Part shown: in pieces, positions 35,171-42,795 of the stretch
Layout: the number at the start of each line of letters is the position of its first letter
How positions within the stretch are numbered: the first letter of the stretch is position 1
Origin: Acidobacteriaceae bacterium
Lineage (GTDB): Bacteria; Acidobacteriota; Terriglobia; Terriglobales; Acidobacteriaceae
Direction of reading: 5' to 3'
Assembly: GCA_030041305.1 (NCBI GenBank)
Contig: JASHOC010000345.1
Span: forward strand, 1-64,000
DNA: 64,000 nt
The notes under the pieces: generated by a model
The model's database searches: none
Seen by the model: the letters and a program-made list of their open reading frames with translations, nothing else
What the model was told of the DNA's origin: nothing
Made by a program: the position numbers and the translations under genes

Positions 35171-36514
35171 ATGCCCCAAGCGCCGCGCACTTTTGAGCCC
35201 CCTTTCGTCGACGTTCCCGGCGCGCTGGCCGAGATTCGCGCCGGCCGCATGGTGGTGGTGGTTGACGACGAGGACCGCGAAAACGAGGGCGACCTCACGA
35301 TGGCCGCCGAGTTCGTCACTCCCGAGGCCATCAACTTCATGGCCCGTTATGGCCGCGGTCTCGTCTGCCTTTCCCTCACTGAGGAGCGCGCCGACCATTT
35401 GCGGCTGTTCCCCATGACGCAGCACAACTCCTCGCGCTTCGGAACCGCGTTTACCGAGACCATCGAGGCCCGCGAAGGGGTCACCACCGGGATTTCCGCC
35501 GCCGACCGCGCCCACACCATCCGCACCGCCATCGATGCGCGCTCCACCTATTCCGATCTCGCCCGCCCCGGGCACATCTTTCCCCTACGCGCCCGCCGCG
35601 GCGGCGTTCTGGTGCGGGCCGGGCAAACCGAGGCTTCGGTCGACCTCGCCCGCCTGGCCGGCCTCAACCCCTCCGGCGTTATCTGCGAGATCATGCGCGA
35701 CGATGGCGAGATGGCGCGCATCCCGGACCTGATCCCGTTCTGTAAAGAGCATGGGCTTACCATCCTCACGGTCGCCGAACTGATCCGCTACCGCCTGCGC
35801 CACGAGCGCTATATCGTGCGCGCCGGGGAAAGCCGCATTCAAACCCGCTATGGCGAGTTCCGCATGATCGCGTATGAAAGCGAGGTGACGGGCGGCGAAA
35901 GCCACATCGCACTGATCCGCGGCAATCTTTGCCCGCACTGTCCGGCGTTTCTCGATGGCCCGGCCGACGGCGCAGGACTCGGCTGGACGGCGGGTCCGGC
36001 CCCCACGCCGCCTTCAGCCGAACCCCGGCCTCCCTGCACCCATCCCGTCCTGGTGCGCGTCCACACCCGTTGCACGGCGGGCGATGTCTTCGCCGCCGAC
36101 TGCCGCTGCCGCGAGGTGCTCGACCAGTCGTTGCGCATGATTGCCGAGGAAGGTTGCGGCGTGGTGCTTTATCTCCACAACACCTCGCGCGGCTTTGAAA
36201 TCGACTACACTCCAGCCGAGGCTTTCCGCCCCGGCGGCGTCGCGGTTCCCGCCGAAGAACGCGAAGCCCGCTCCGGCCGCCTCATTCTTCATCAAGAACT
36301 GCGCGCCCGCGAGGGCTCGCAGGCCCGTTCCGGCCGCATTCTGCGCGCCATTGGTCTCGGCGGCCAGATCTTGTCCGATTTGGGTATTCAGCGCATCCGC
36401 CTGCTCTCCAACACCCCCATGCACATCCCCGCCCTCGAAGGCTTCGGCCTGGAAATCGTGGAGCAGGTGCCGATTCCGGTGGAAGAGTGCCGCGAGGTGC
36501 GGCAAGCAGGGTAA
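35171..36514 (+). CDS. ribBA: RibBA: DHBP synthase / GTP cyclohydrolase II-like, divergent second domain
   Basis: A 447-residue fusion of riboflavin biosynthesis. Residues 1-210 are an intact 3,4-dihydroxy-2-butanone-4-phosphate synthase ([20 protein letters not shown], then [15 protein letters not shown] and [11 protein letters not shown]). Residues about 225-440 are a GTP cyclohydrolase II domain. It keeps the zinc cysteines (HTRC...CRC) and an Arg-Gly, but where the family has QEGRG this protein reads [10 protein letters not shown] Pro-rich insert containing extra cysteines (CPHCPAF) precedes the domain core. It forms pyrimidine and C4 precursors of riboflavin if both domains work; the second is uncertain. 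Confidence 0.88.
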   Translation: MPQAPRTFEPPFVDVPGALAEIRAGRMVVVVDDEDRENEGDLTMAAEFVTPEAINFMARYGRGLVCLSLTEERADHLRLFPMTQHNSSRFGTAFTETIEAREGVTTGISAADRAHTIRTAIDARSTYSDLARPGHIFPLRARRGGVLVRAGQTEASVDLARLAGLNPSGVICEIMRDDGEMARIPDLIPFCKEHGLTILTVAELIRYRLRHERYIVRAGESRIQTRYGEFRMIAYESEVTGGESHIALIRGNLCPHCPAFLDGPADGAGLGWTAGPAPTPPSAEPRPPCTHPVLVRVHTRCTAGDVFAADCRCREVLDQSLRMIAEEGCGVVLYLHNTSRGFEIDYTPAEAFRPGGVAVPAEEREARSGRLILHQELRAREGSQARSGRILRAIGLGGQILSDLGIQRIRLLSNTPMHIPALEGFGLEIVEQVPIPVEECREVRQAG

Positions 36515-36590
36515 CAGCCGACCTTGGCGGAAAATCCCCAAAAAATTCGTCGATTGATTGCGTCGTCAAAGGCGTGTAGACTTTGGAGCC

Positions 36591-37235
36591 ATGGCTTCGC
36601 CGCCAATCGATCTATCCCAGCTGTCCTGGAAAGAGGCGCATGTAGATAGCTCTCTCTGCGCGTTGCACCGCTACGTGGAAGATCAGGCCCGTATGCAGAT
36701 CGAGTGGTATTGGAACAAGAAGCGCTCCAAGGCGCGCATGTCCATGGTCCTGCGCTTTGCGGCCATTATCCTGTTTGTGCTGGGCGGCCTCGTACCCATT
36801 GTCAAGGCAACGCTGCCGGCTACTGTTGCGGCCATGTTTCCTTTCGATTTTGGTCAATCGGGTTATCTCTTGATCGGCATTGCGGCGGGATGCTTGGGTC
36901 TCGATCGCTATTTTGGTTATTCGACAGGCTGGATCCGTTACGTCACGACTGCCATGGCCATCGAGAAGTCGCTCGAGGAATTTCGCTTCGAGTGGAGCCG
37001 TAACATGGCCAAAATGCGCGGCGCTCCACCTACCCAGGAACAGCTGGACGCCCTCATCCAAACCTGCACCGCTTTCAGCCTTGCCATCAGGAACCAGGTC
37101 GAACAAGAAACAAAGTCATGGGTAGTCGAGTTCCAAACCAATCTAAGCCGGCTCGAAAAGGACTTGGAGGCGAAGGCAGACGAGGCTAAGGCTAAAACTT
37201 TGCGGGCGCCAGTCGACGGCCTGCAACCGGGATAA
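36591..37235 (+). CDS. SLATT-like two-TM membrane protein
   Basis: A 214-residue protein with an N-terminal cytoplasmic helix (SWKEAHVDSSLCALHRYVEDQARMQ), WYWNKKRSKARM, two TM helices (about 53-72 and 90-106) and a long C-terminal helical tail rich in charged residues. The WY-x-NKK spacing before a short TM hairpin fits the SLATT superfamily, whose members are predicted pore-forming effectors in nucleotide-signalling conflict systems. No SMODS/CD-NTase, SLOG, TIR or reverse transcriptase gene is adjacent: ribBA is upstream and a DHS-like gene converges. The ATG at 36591 is preferred over the upstream open frame. Effector function is inference. Confidence 0.65.
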   Translation: MASPPIDLSQLSWKEAHVDSSLCALHRYVEDQARMQIEWYWNKKRSKARMSMVLRFAAIILFVLGGLVPIVKATLPATVAAMFPFDFGQSGYLLIGIAAGCLGLDRYFGYSTGWIRYVTTAMAIEKSLEEFRFEWSRNMAKMRGAPPTQEQLDALIQTCTAFSLAIRNQVEQETKSWVVEFQTNLSRLEKDLEAKADEAKAKTLRAPVDGLQPG

Positions 37236-37305
37236 AAATGCTCGTGCCGGAGCCCCGATTCGGCGCCCCTGGGCAACCACGAGCGCCAATTCCATCCACG
37301 GACCG

Positions 37306-37333
37306 GCTGGAAGCTAGAAGCTAGAAGCTGCCT
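37306..37333. repeat. Short heptad array
   Basis: GCTGGAA, GCTAGAA, GCTAGAA and GCTGCCT lie in 7-bp phase between the convergent SLATT-like and DHS-like genes. The unit matches the later part of the large array at 27343. Confidence 0.6.
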
Positions 37334-37334
37334 T

Positions 37335-38306
37335 TCACCACCCCAGCACATAGGCAAACACCAGCGGCGCCACGATGCTGGCGTCGCTTTCGATGATGTG
37401 CTTCGGCGTCTTTTCGCCCAATTTGCCCCAGGTGATCTTCTCGTTGGGCACGGCGCCGGAGTACGACCCGTAGCTCGTGGTCGAGTCCGAAATCTGGCAG
37501 AAGTAGGCCCACAGCGGCACGTTCTCACGCTGCAGGTCCTGGTGAAGCATGGGCACCACGCAGATGGGAAAATCGCCCGCGATCCCGCCCCCAATCTGAA
37601 AGAACCCCAGCGGCGTCTGGGCCGTCGTCTGCGTATACCACTCGGCCAGCTCCATCATGTACTCGATGCCGGTGCGCACCGTGTGCACCTTCTTCACGTC
37701 GCCCGAGATGCAATGCCCGGCATACATATTGCCCAGCGTCGCGTCTTCCCAACCCGGCACAAACATGGGCAGGTTCTTCCTTGCCGCCGCCAGCAGCCAA
37801 CTATCCTTGGGATCGATCTGATAGCTTTTCTCGAGCCTGCCCGAGCACAGAATCTTATACATAAACTGGTGCGGAAACCAGCGCTCATCGGCCTTGTCCG
37901 CCTTCACCCACTCCTGCAGCACCTCGTTTTCGATGCGCCGCATCGCCTCCATCTCCGGAATGCAGGTGTCGGTCACGCGGTTCATGTGCCGATTGAGCAG
38001 CGCGGCCTCGTCCCCCGGGGTCAGATCGCGATAATGCGGAACGCGCTCGTAGAAACTGTGCGCCACCAGATTGAAGATATCTTCTTCAAGATTGGCGCCC
38101 GTGCAGCAAATGCCGTGAATCTTATCTTGACGGATCATCTCTGCAAGCGAAAGTCCCAGCTCCGCGGTGCTCATCGCCCCGGCGATGGTCACAAACATCT
38201 TGCCGCCCGCTTCCAGCAGCTTCTTGTATCCCTCCGCCGCATCCACCAATGCGGCGGCGTTGAAATGACGATAGTGATGCTTGATGAAGGAAGTAATGGC
38301 GCCCAT
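37335..38306 (-). CDS. Deoxyhypusine synthase-like protein lacking the catalytic lysine
   Basis: A 323-residue soluble protein of the deoxyhypusine synthase family. It has the NAD-fold blocks FVTIAGAMSTAELGLSLAEMI, IHGICCTGANLEEDIFN and the C-terminal SGAVPNEKITWGK. In true DHS the segment GGG(V/M)xK supplies the lysine that carries the aminobutyl group; here the sequence is IGGGIAGDFPICVVPM, with Gly at that place. Classical eIF5A modification is therefore not expected, and bacteria lack eIF5A. Some bacterial homologues make homospermidine, but they keep the lysine as far as I know. Reaction unknown. It converges on the SLATT-like gene. Confidence 0.82.
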   Translation of the reverse strand: MGAITSFIKHHYRHFNAAALVDAAEGYKKLLEAGGKMFVTIAGAMSTAELGLSLAEMIRQDKIHGICCTGANLEEDIFNLVAHSFYERVPHYRDLTPGDEAALLNRHMNRVTDTCIPEMEAMRRIENEVLQEWVKADKADERWFPHQFMYKILCSGRLEKSYQIDPKDSWLLAAARKNLPMFVPGWEDATLGNMYAGHCISGDVKKVHTVRTGIEYMMELAEWYTQTTAQTPLGFFQIGGGIAGDFPICVVPMLHQDLQRENVPLWAYFCQISDSTTSYGSYSGAVPNEKITWGKLGEKTPKHIIESDASIVAPLVFAYVLGW

Positions 38307-38557
38307 GACTCTTTTGATTTTTCTCCAACAAATAAGCTAACACAGCGCAAATTCAGGGCCGTGAATCCGGGGCCGCGCCGGGAGCGGGAATGCTGGAGAT
38401 TACGCGCGCTTTTGGTGGGCGTTATGCGGGCCCACATCGAAGCCCAGCTCGGCTAATTTGCGCGTGAAGAAGCCGGTGATCCGGCCCCCAAATCGCCGCC
38501 GCGCGTGAGCGCCATCTCACTCCGCCCGGGAATTCCGGGCGTGAATCGCGCGCATCT

Positions 38558-38594
38558 TGTGATCTCTGTCGCGCGGTTTGTGACACCTGTCACT
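38558..38594 (+). promoter_or_regulatory. Tandem CRP/FNR-like sites upstream of the multiheme cytochrome operon
   Basis: TGTGA-CACCTG-TCACT (38579-38594) matches the CRP consensus TGTGA-N6-TCACA at 9 of 10 positions. A second half-conserved site, TGTGA-TCTCTG-TCGCG, begins at 38558, exactly 21 bp upstream (two helical turns). Both lie about 135-170 bp before the cytochrome start, within a 422-base gap (38307-38728) with no gene. Regulation by a CRP/FNR-family protein is inferred. Confidence 0.5.
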
Positions 38595-38728
38595 GCGACT
38601 CATTTCTCAAACGGACTATCTCAGAGATAGCATCCGTCTGGCCGGAAAACACATGGGCCGCCGGAGCGTTGTCCATTGCCAGCCAGCAGCGAACGTTTCA
38701 TGTCCGCCTGGAGAAAGAAGTCGGCAGG

Positions 38729-39949
38729 ATGGTGGTAGCCGCGGTTCGAAGCGTTTGCTCTTTTATTCGGAGCAGGGTTTTGGCGTCCGCCCTGATGGTG
38801 TTTGGTCTGGTTGTGGCGCCGTACGCGGCCCGGCCGCAAACCGGCTGCCTCATTTGCCATGCCGACGCCAGCATGACCGACGCCGCGGGTCACAGCATCG
38901 CGGTTGACGGAAAGACCTTTGCCGCCAGCATTCACGGCAGCCTCCAATGCAGTAATTGCCACGCCGGCGTCAAAGGCTATCCCCACCCGGACCATGTCGC
39001 GCCGGTCGAGTGCAAGAGCTGCCACGCCGATGAAGCCTCGCAGGTTACCGGGAGCATCCTCTCGGGCCATGCCTGCACCAGTTGCCACGGCAACGCGCAC
39101 GCCATTTTTCCCAAAGACGATTCGCGCTCGGCCGTTTATCCGCTCAACATTCCGCGCACCTGCGGCGCGTGCCACGGAAATCCTGAGTTGGCGAAAAAGT
39201 ATGGCCTGCCGAATGTCTATTCCATGTACGTTGATTCCATCCACGGCTTCGCGCTCAGCAAGGAGGGCCTGCTGGTGGCGGCCAACTGCCAAAGCTGCCA
39301 TGGGTCGCATCATATCCTGAGCCATAACACTCCGCAGAGTGCGACGTACAAAACAAAGATTCCCGAGACGTGCGGAAAATGCCACGCCATGATCGAGGCG
39401 GATTACGACCGCGGAGTGCACGGCAAAGCAGTTGCCGCCGGCGATCCCAAAGCGCCGGTCTGCACGGACTGCCACACCGCGCACGCCATCCTACAGCCCA
39501 CCGAGGCGGAATTCCGCATGCAGTCCACACCCATCTGCGGCTCGTGTCATACGGACAAGTTCTCCACTTACCGCGACACCTTCCACTCGCAATTAGGCCT
39601 GCTGGGCGGCTACGTGCAGACGGCGCGCTGCTGGGACTGCCACGGGGCGCACCAAGTTCTGGCCACTGCCGATCTGCGGTCTCCTATCAACAGAGCCAAC
39701 CTGGTGAAGACCTGCGGACGCTGCCACGCCGGCGCCAACATCAGTTTTATCCAATATCAACCCCACGCCAATGCGCACGACCGCAAGCTCAATCCTGGCC
39801 TCTATTTTGTGCGCCTGTTCATGAATCTGCTGCTCATCGGCGTGTTGACCTTCTTTGTCATCCACACCGTCCTGTGGCTGATCCGCGCTCGGTACAACCA
39901 GATTCAAAACAGCGGAAACGGCTCGGCCCAAGGAGAAAAAGATGCCTGA
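38729..39949 (+). CDS. Eleven-heme membrane-anchored cytochrome c
   Basis: A 406-residue periplasmic multiheme cytochrome. After a signal/anchor (ALMVFGLVVAPYAARPQ) it has eleven CxxCH motifs: CLICH, CSNCH, CKSCH, CTSCH, CGACH, CQSCH, CGKCH, CTDCH, CGSCH, CWDCH and CGRCH. It ends with one TM helix (FMNLLLIGVLTFFVIHTVLW). The layout resembles NrfB/NrfH-like or doubled-CXXCH electron carriers with a membrane tail. The ATG at 38729 is chosen over an upstream TTG because it opens the signal peptide. Its stop overlaps the start of the cytochrome b gene by 8 bp. Together they probably move electrons between quinol and periplasmic acceptors. Confidence 0.9.
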   Translation: MVVAAVRSVCSFIRSRVLASALMVFGLVVAPYAARPQTGCLICHADASMTDAAGHSIAVDGKTFAASIHGSLQCSNCHAGVKGYPHPDHVAPVECKSCHADEASQVTGSILSGHACTSCHGNAHAIFPKDDSRSAVYPLNIPRTCGACHGNPELAKKYGLPNVYSMYVDSIHGFALSKEGLLVAANCQSCHGSHHILSHNTPQSATYKTKIPETCGKCHAMIEADYDRGVHGKAVAAGDPKAPVCTDCHTAHAILQPTEAEFRMQSTPICGSCHTDKFSTYRDTFHSQLGLLGGYVQTARCWDCHGAHQVLATADLRSPINRANLVKTCGRCHAGANISFIQYQPHANAHDRKLNPGLYFVRLFMNLLLIGVLTFFVIHTVLWLIRARYNQIQNSGNGSAQGEKDA

Positions 39950-40820
39950 ACAAGCGGTCGTCGAAACCGTCGAAGGCGTTGAAACCGAAAAACCGGCTGG
40001 CGCCCGGCAACGCTATTTCATGCGCTTCACCCGCGAGCAGCGTTACCTCCACGCGGTGCTGTTCACCACTTTTCTGGGATTGGCGGCGACAGGAATGTGC
40101 TTGCGCTTCAGCGACAGCGTGTGGGCGCGTGGCGTTGCGCGCGCCGTCGGCGGCTTCGGCGCCATTCTAGCCTTTCATAAGCTCTGCGCCGTGGCGCTCA
40201 CCATCGCTTTTCTGATTCATGTCAAGGATGTCTTCACGCGCGGCGTCCTGAACCGTGAAAAGGGCATCTTCTGGGGGCCGACTTCGATGGTTGCCAACTG
40301 GCAGGACGTTAAGGACCTCCTCGGCCACCTACGCTGGTTCGTCGGCCTCGGTTCCAAGCCGAAATTCGAGCGCTACGCGTATTGGGAGAAGTTCGACTAC
40401 TGGGCTGTCTTTTGGGGAATGGTGGTCATCGGCTTCTCCGGTTACGCCATGTGGTTCGCCCCGTTCTTCGCCAGATTTCTGCCCGGCTGGGCGTTAAACG
40501 CCGTGCTGGTCATCCACAGCGAAGAAGGATTGCTCGCCATCCTGTTCATCTTCTCCATCCACTTCGTCAACACCCACTTGCACCCCGACAGCTTTCCCAT
40601 GGACCTGGCGATGTTTACTGGCGTGGAGAGCGAAGAGGAATTCAAGATCAGGCACCCGCTCGAATATGAGCGGGCAGTCAAGGAAGGCAAGCTGGGGATG
40701 CGCCTCGTGACCGAAGCGCCGGGCATCTGGCAGATCAACTTCTCCAAGGTCGTGGGATTCACCGCCATCGCGATCGGCGTCACTCTGCTGGTGCTTACGC
40801 TCACCGCATATTTCAGCTAA
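39942..40820 (+). CDS. Cytochrome b subunit (FdhI/HyaC-like) partner of the multiheme cytochrome
   Basis: A 292-residue inner-membrane protein with about four core TM helices plus a C-terminal one. Histidines placed as di-heme b ligands occur in RYLHAVLFTT, LAFHKLCAV, FLIHVKDVF and VIHSEEGLL, followed by IHFVNTHLHPD. This fits the prokaryotic cytochrome b561 / formate-dehydrogenase-gamma superfamily, which oxidises or reduces the quinone pool. It is translationally coupled to the upstream 11-heme cytochrome. A family A element lies 67 bp after its stop. Confidence 0.86.
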   Translation: MPEQAVVETVEGVETEKPAGARQRYFMRFTREQRYLHAVLFTTFLGLAATGMCLRFSDSVWARGVARAVGGFGAILAFHKLCAVALTIAFLIHVKDVFTRGVLNREKGIFWGPTSMVANWQDVKDLLGHLRWFVGLGSKPKFERYAYWEKFDYWAVFWGMVVIGFSGYAMWFAPFFARFLPGWALNAVLVIHSEEGLLAILFIFSIHFVNTHLHPDSFPMDLAMFTGVESEEEFKIRHPLEYERAVKEGKLGMRLVTEAPGIWQINFSKVVGFTAIAIGVTLLVLTLTAYFS

Positions 40821-40886
40821 GAGTCCGCCGCCGAATTCACTGCGCAGAGGCCGAGCGCTCCATTTTTGCGTGATTCTCGGCGCGGT

Positions 40887-41003
40887 TACGGCGGTTCTCC
40901 AATTCCCGTGGAGTTTTGAGGGGCGTGCCAGGTGGCGTTTTCTTGCTAAAAACGCCACTCAACGTTCGAGGTTTTGCTCTACACCAATTGGAGAACCGCT
41001 ATA
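40887..41003 (+). mobile_element. Family A 113-bp TA-flanked element, copy 5
   Basis: Complete copy flanked by TA (40887-40888, 41002-41003). The hairpin stem is intact but the loop reads CTTGCTA where other copies have CTTGGGA, and one further change gives GGTTTTGC. It lies 67 bp after the cytochrome b stop, in sense, and 120 bp from the end of the convergent epimerase gene. Confidence 0.92.
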
Positions 41004-41123
41004 AAACGGCGCCTATTCAAAATTGGGGTCATTACGACCCGACTCCGGCGCCGCGGCCGCGCCCTTGCGCAACCGCGCTCCCCAAGTGGAAATGGGGCGA
41101 TCTCTCACGTTGAAGCTGCCGGT

Positions 41124-42071
41124 TCAAAAATGTGCGATGGCGCTTCGACTCCACTCGACGGTGCGGCGCAGACCCTCACGGAAATCGATCAGGGGCCGGT
41201 AGCCGAGCAAAGCCTCGGCGCGGCGGATATCGGCCAGCGAATCGCGGATATCGCCGGCGCGCGGAGCGGCGTAGACAGGCTGGCCACGGTAGCCGGTGAG
41301 TTCGCAGAGGAGGTCGAACGTTTGGTTGAGGGTGGTGCGGGCGCCGGTGGCGAGGTTCATCATCTGGCCAGCGACTTTTTCCGCCGGAGCGGCGGCGGCC
41401 AGGAGATTGCCTTCAACCACGTTGTCGATATAGGTGAAGTCGCGGCTCTGCTCGCCATCGCCGTAGATGGTGGGCTGTTCGCCGGCGAGCATTTTGCGGC
41501 AGAAGATGGCCAGAACGCCCGAATAGTGGGAAGTGGGGTCCTGGTACGGACCGAACACGTTGAAGTAACGGAGCACGACAGTCTCAAGGCCGTAGACGCG
41601 GGCGAAGGCGCGCATGTAGTGCTCGCCCGTCAACTTGGCGACGGCGTAGGGGCTGATGGGGTTGGGTGGCATCTCTTCGTGCTTGGGCAAGGTGGGGGAG
41701 TCGCCGTAGACGGAAGAAGAACCGGCGTAGACAAGGCGGCGGACGCCCGCCTCGCGGGCGGCGAGCAGCAGGTTAAGGGTGGCGTCGACGCAGTTGCGGT
41801 TAGTGGCCAGCGGGTCGGCCACGGAACGGGGAACCGAGGCCAGCGCCGCCTCGTGAAAGACGACCGCAACGCCGGCGCAGGCCCGGCGGCAGGCGGCCGG
41901 GTCGGCAAGGTCGGCTTCGAGGAATTCCATAGCTTCGAGGCCGGTGAGATTGGCGCGCTTGCCGGTGATGAAGTTGTCGACGCCGCGCACGGATTCGCCG
42001 CGCTCGAGCAGCGCCGCTGCAATGGAGCGACCGATGAACCCGGCAGCGCCGGTGACGAGATATTTTGGCAA
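41124..42071 (-). CDS. NAD-dependent nucleotide-sugar epimerase (TviC/WbpP/GalE-like)
   Basis: A 315-residue extended SDR enzyme. It has the NAD motif TGAAGFIG near the start, the Ser of YAGSSSVYGD, the catalytic SPYAVAKLTGEHYM (Tyr-x3-Lys) and FNVFGPYQDP. The start is probably the TTG at 42071, with GGGAG about 7 bases upstream, which gives the canonical N-terminus; a longer frame to 42299 adds unrelated residues. It probably interconverts UDP-GlcNAc/GalNAc or their uronates. The UDP-sugar C6 dehydrogenase encoded 0.7 kb away on the other strand gives a TviB/TviC-like pair for surface polysaccharide precursors. Confidence 0.87.
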   Translation of the reverse strand: MPKYLVTGAAGFIGRSIAAALLERGESVRGVDNFITGKRANLTGLEAMEFLEADLADPAACRRACAGVAVVFHEAALASVPRSVADPLATNRNCVDATLNLLLAAREAGVRRLVYAGSSSVYGDSPTLPKHEEMPPNPISPYAVAKLTGEHYMRAFARVYGLETVVLRYFNVFGPYQDPTSHYSGVLAIFCRKMLAGEQPTIYGDGEQSRDFTYIDNVVEGNLLAAAAPAEKVAGQMMNLATGARTTLNQTFDLLCELTGYRGQPVYAAPRAGDIRDSLADIRRAEALLGYRPLIDFREGLRRTVEWSRSAIAHF

Positions 42072-42210
42072 ATGATGCTCCCAACCGAATTTGACTCGTA
42101 GGTCTCGCCAGAAATCGCCGCCGCACCCCCGGGAGGCTGAAGACACATTCGCGTTTTGCTCCGGGGGGGACGGACCTGGCGAATAGAAGGCGCGTTGACC
42201 TACATACACT

Positions 42211-42651
42211 CTACCTTGGCCAGACCGAGGCCAGCAGGGACGCAATGAACACGACCTGGATGGCCAGCCGCGGACCGAGTTTGGGCACCGGCCGGCCACC
42301 TATCGTCAATCCCTCGCGCGCCGCCTTCGCATTGGCGGGGAAAAGGCAAGCCAGCATGGCGGCGGCGCAGACCGCAACGACGGTGGCAGCGCGCGGGATC
42401 TCGAGTCCGATGGCAATCAAAATCTCGGCGATGCCGGTAAGCGTCACCCACATTCCTGCATCGCCGATGCCGCGCGGGACCATGCGCATGAGATCGGACC
42501 GGCGCCGACCCCAGTGCGCCGACGCCGTGAGCAGGAACATGACGCCGAGCGCCGCGCGCAATGCATGCTGCCAGTTGGCGAAATAAGGCGCGCCGAGTCC
42601 GGCCAGCCGGAACCCCGCAAACGCTACCGCCAGCACAATGAGCGGAATCAT
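42211..42651 (-). CDS. DoxX-like four-TM membrane protein
   Basis: A 146-residue membrane protein with four hydrophobic helices. It has a DoxX/DoxD-like arrangement, with ALRAALGVMFLLTASAHWG after TM1, ITEILIA-like GIAEILIAIGL in TM3 and a CLFPANAKAA loop. Members are often tied to thiol or redox stress or thiosulfate:quinone chemistry, but most are uncharacterised. It lies 140 bp upstream of the epimerase on the same strand, possibly in one transcript. Confidence 0.75.
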   Translation of the reverse strand: MIPLIVLAVAFAGFRLAGLGAPYFANWQHALRAALGVMFLLTASAHWGRRRSDLMRMVPRGIGDAGMWVTLTGIAEILIAIGLEIPRAATVVAVCAAAMLACLFPANAKAAREGLTIGGRPVPKLGPRLAIQVVFIASLLASVWPR

Positions 42652-42795
42652 CTTGGCTGCCGTCCTTCAAGTCGCTGAATCCTAGACAATTTCATGATTT
42701 CACAAGGGCGCCGCTATGGGCGCCCGACCGGTATCGCCTCAGGACGCTTCCGGGCGGCTTCGGCTGCGGCGGGCAACGTCTTACAATCGAGAATT

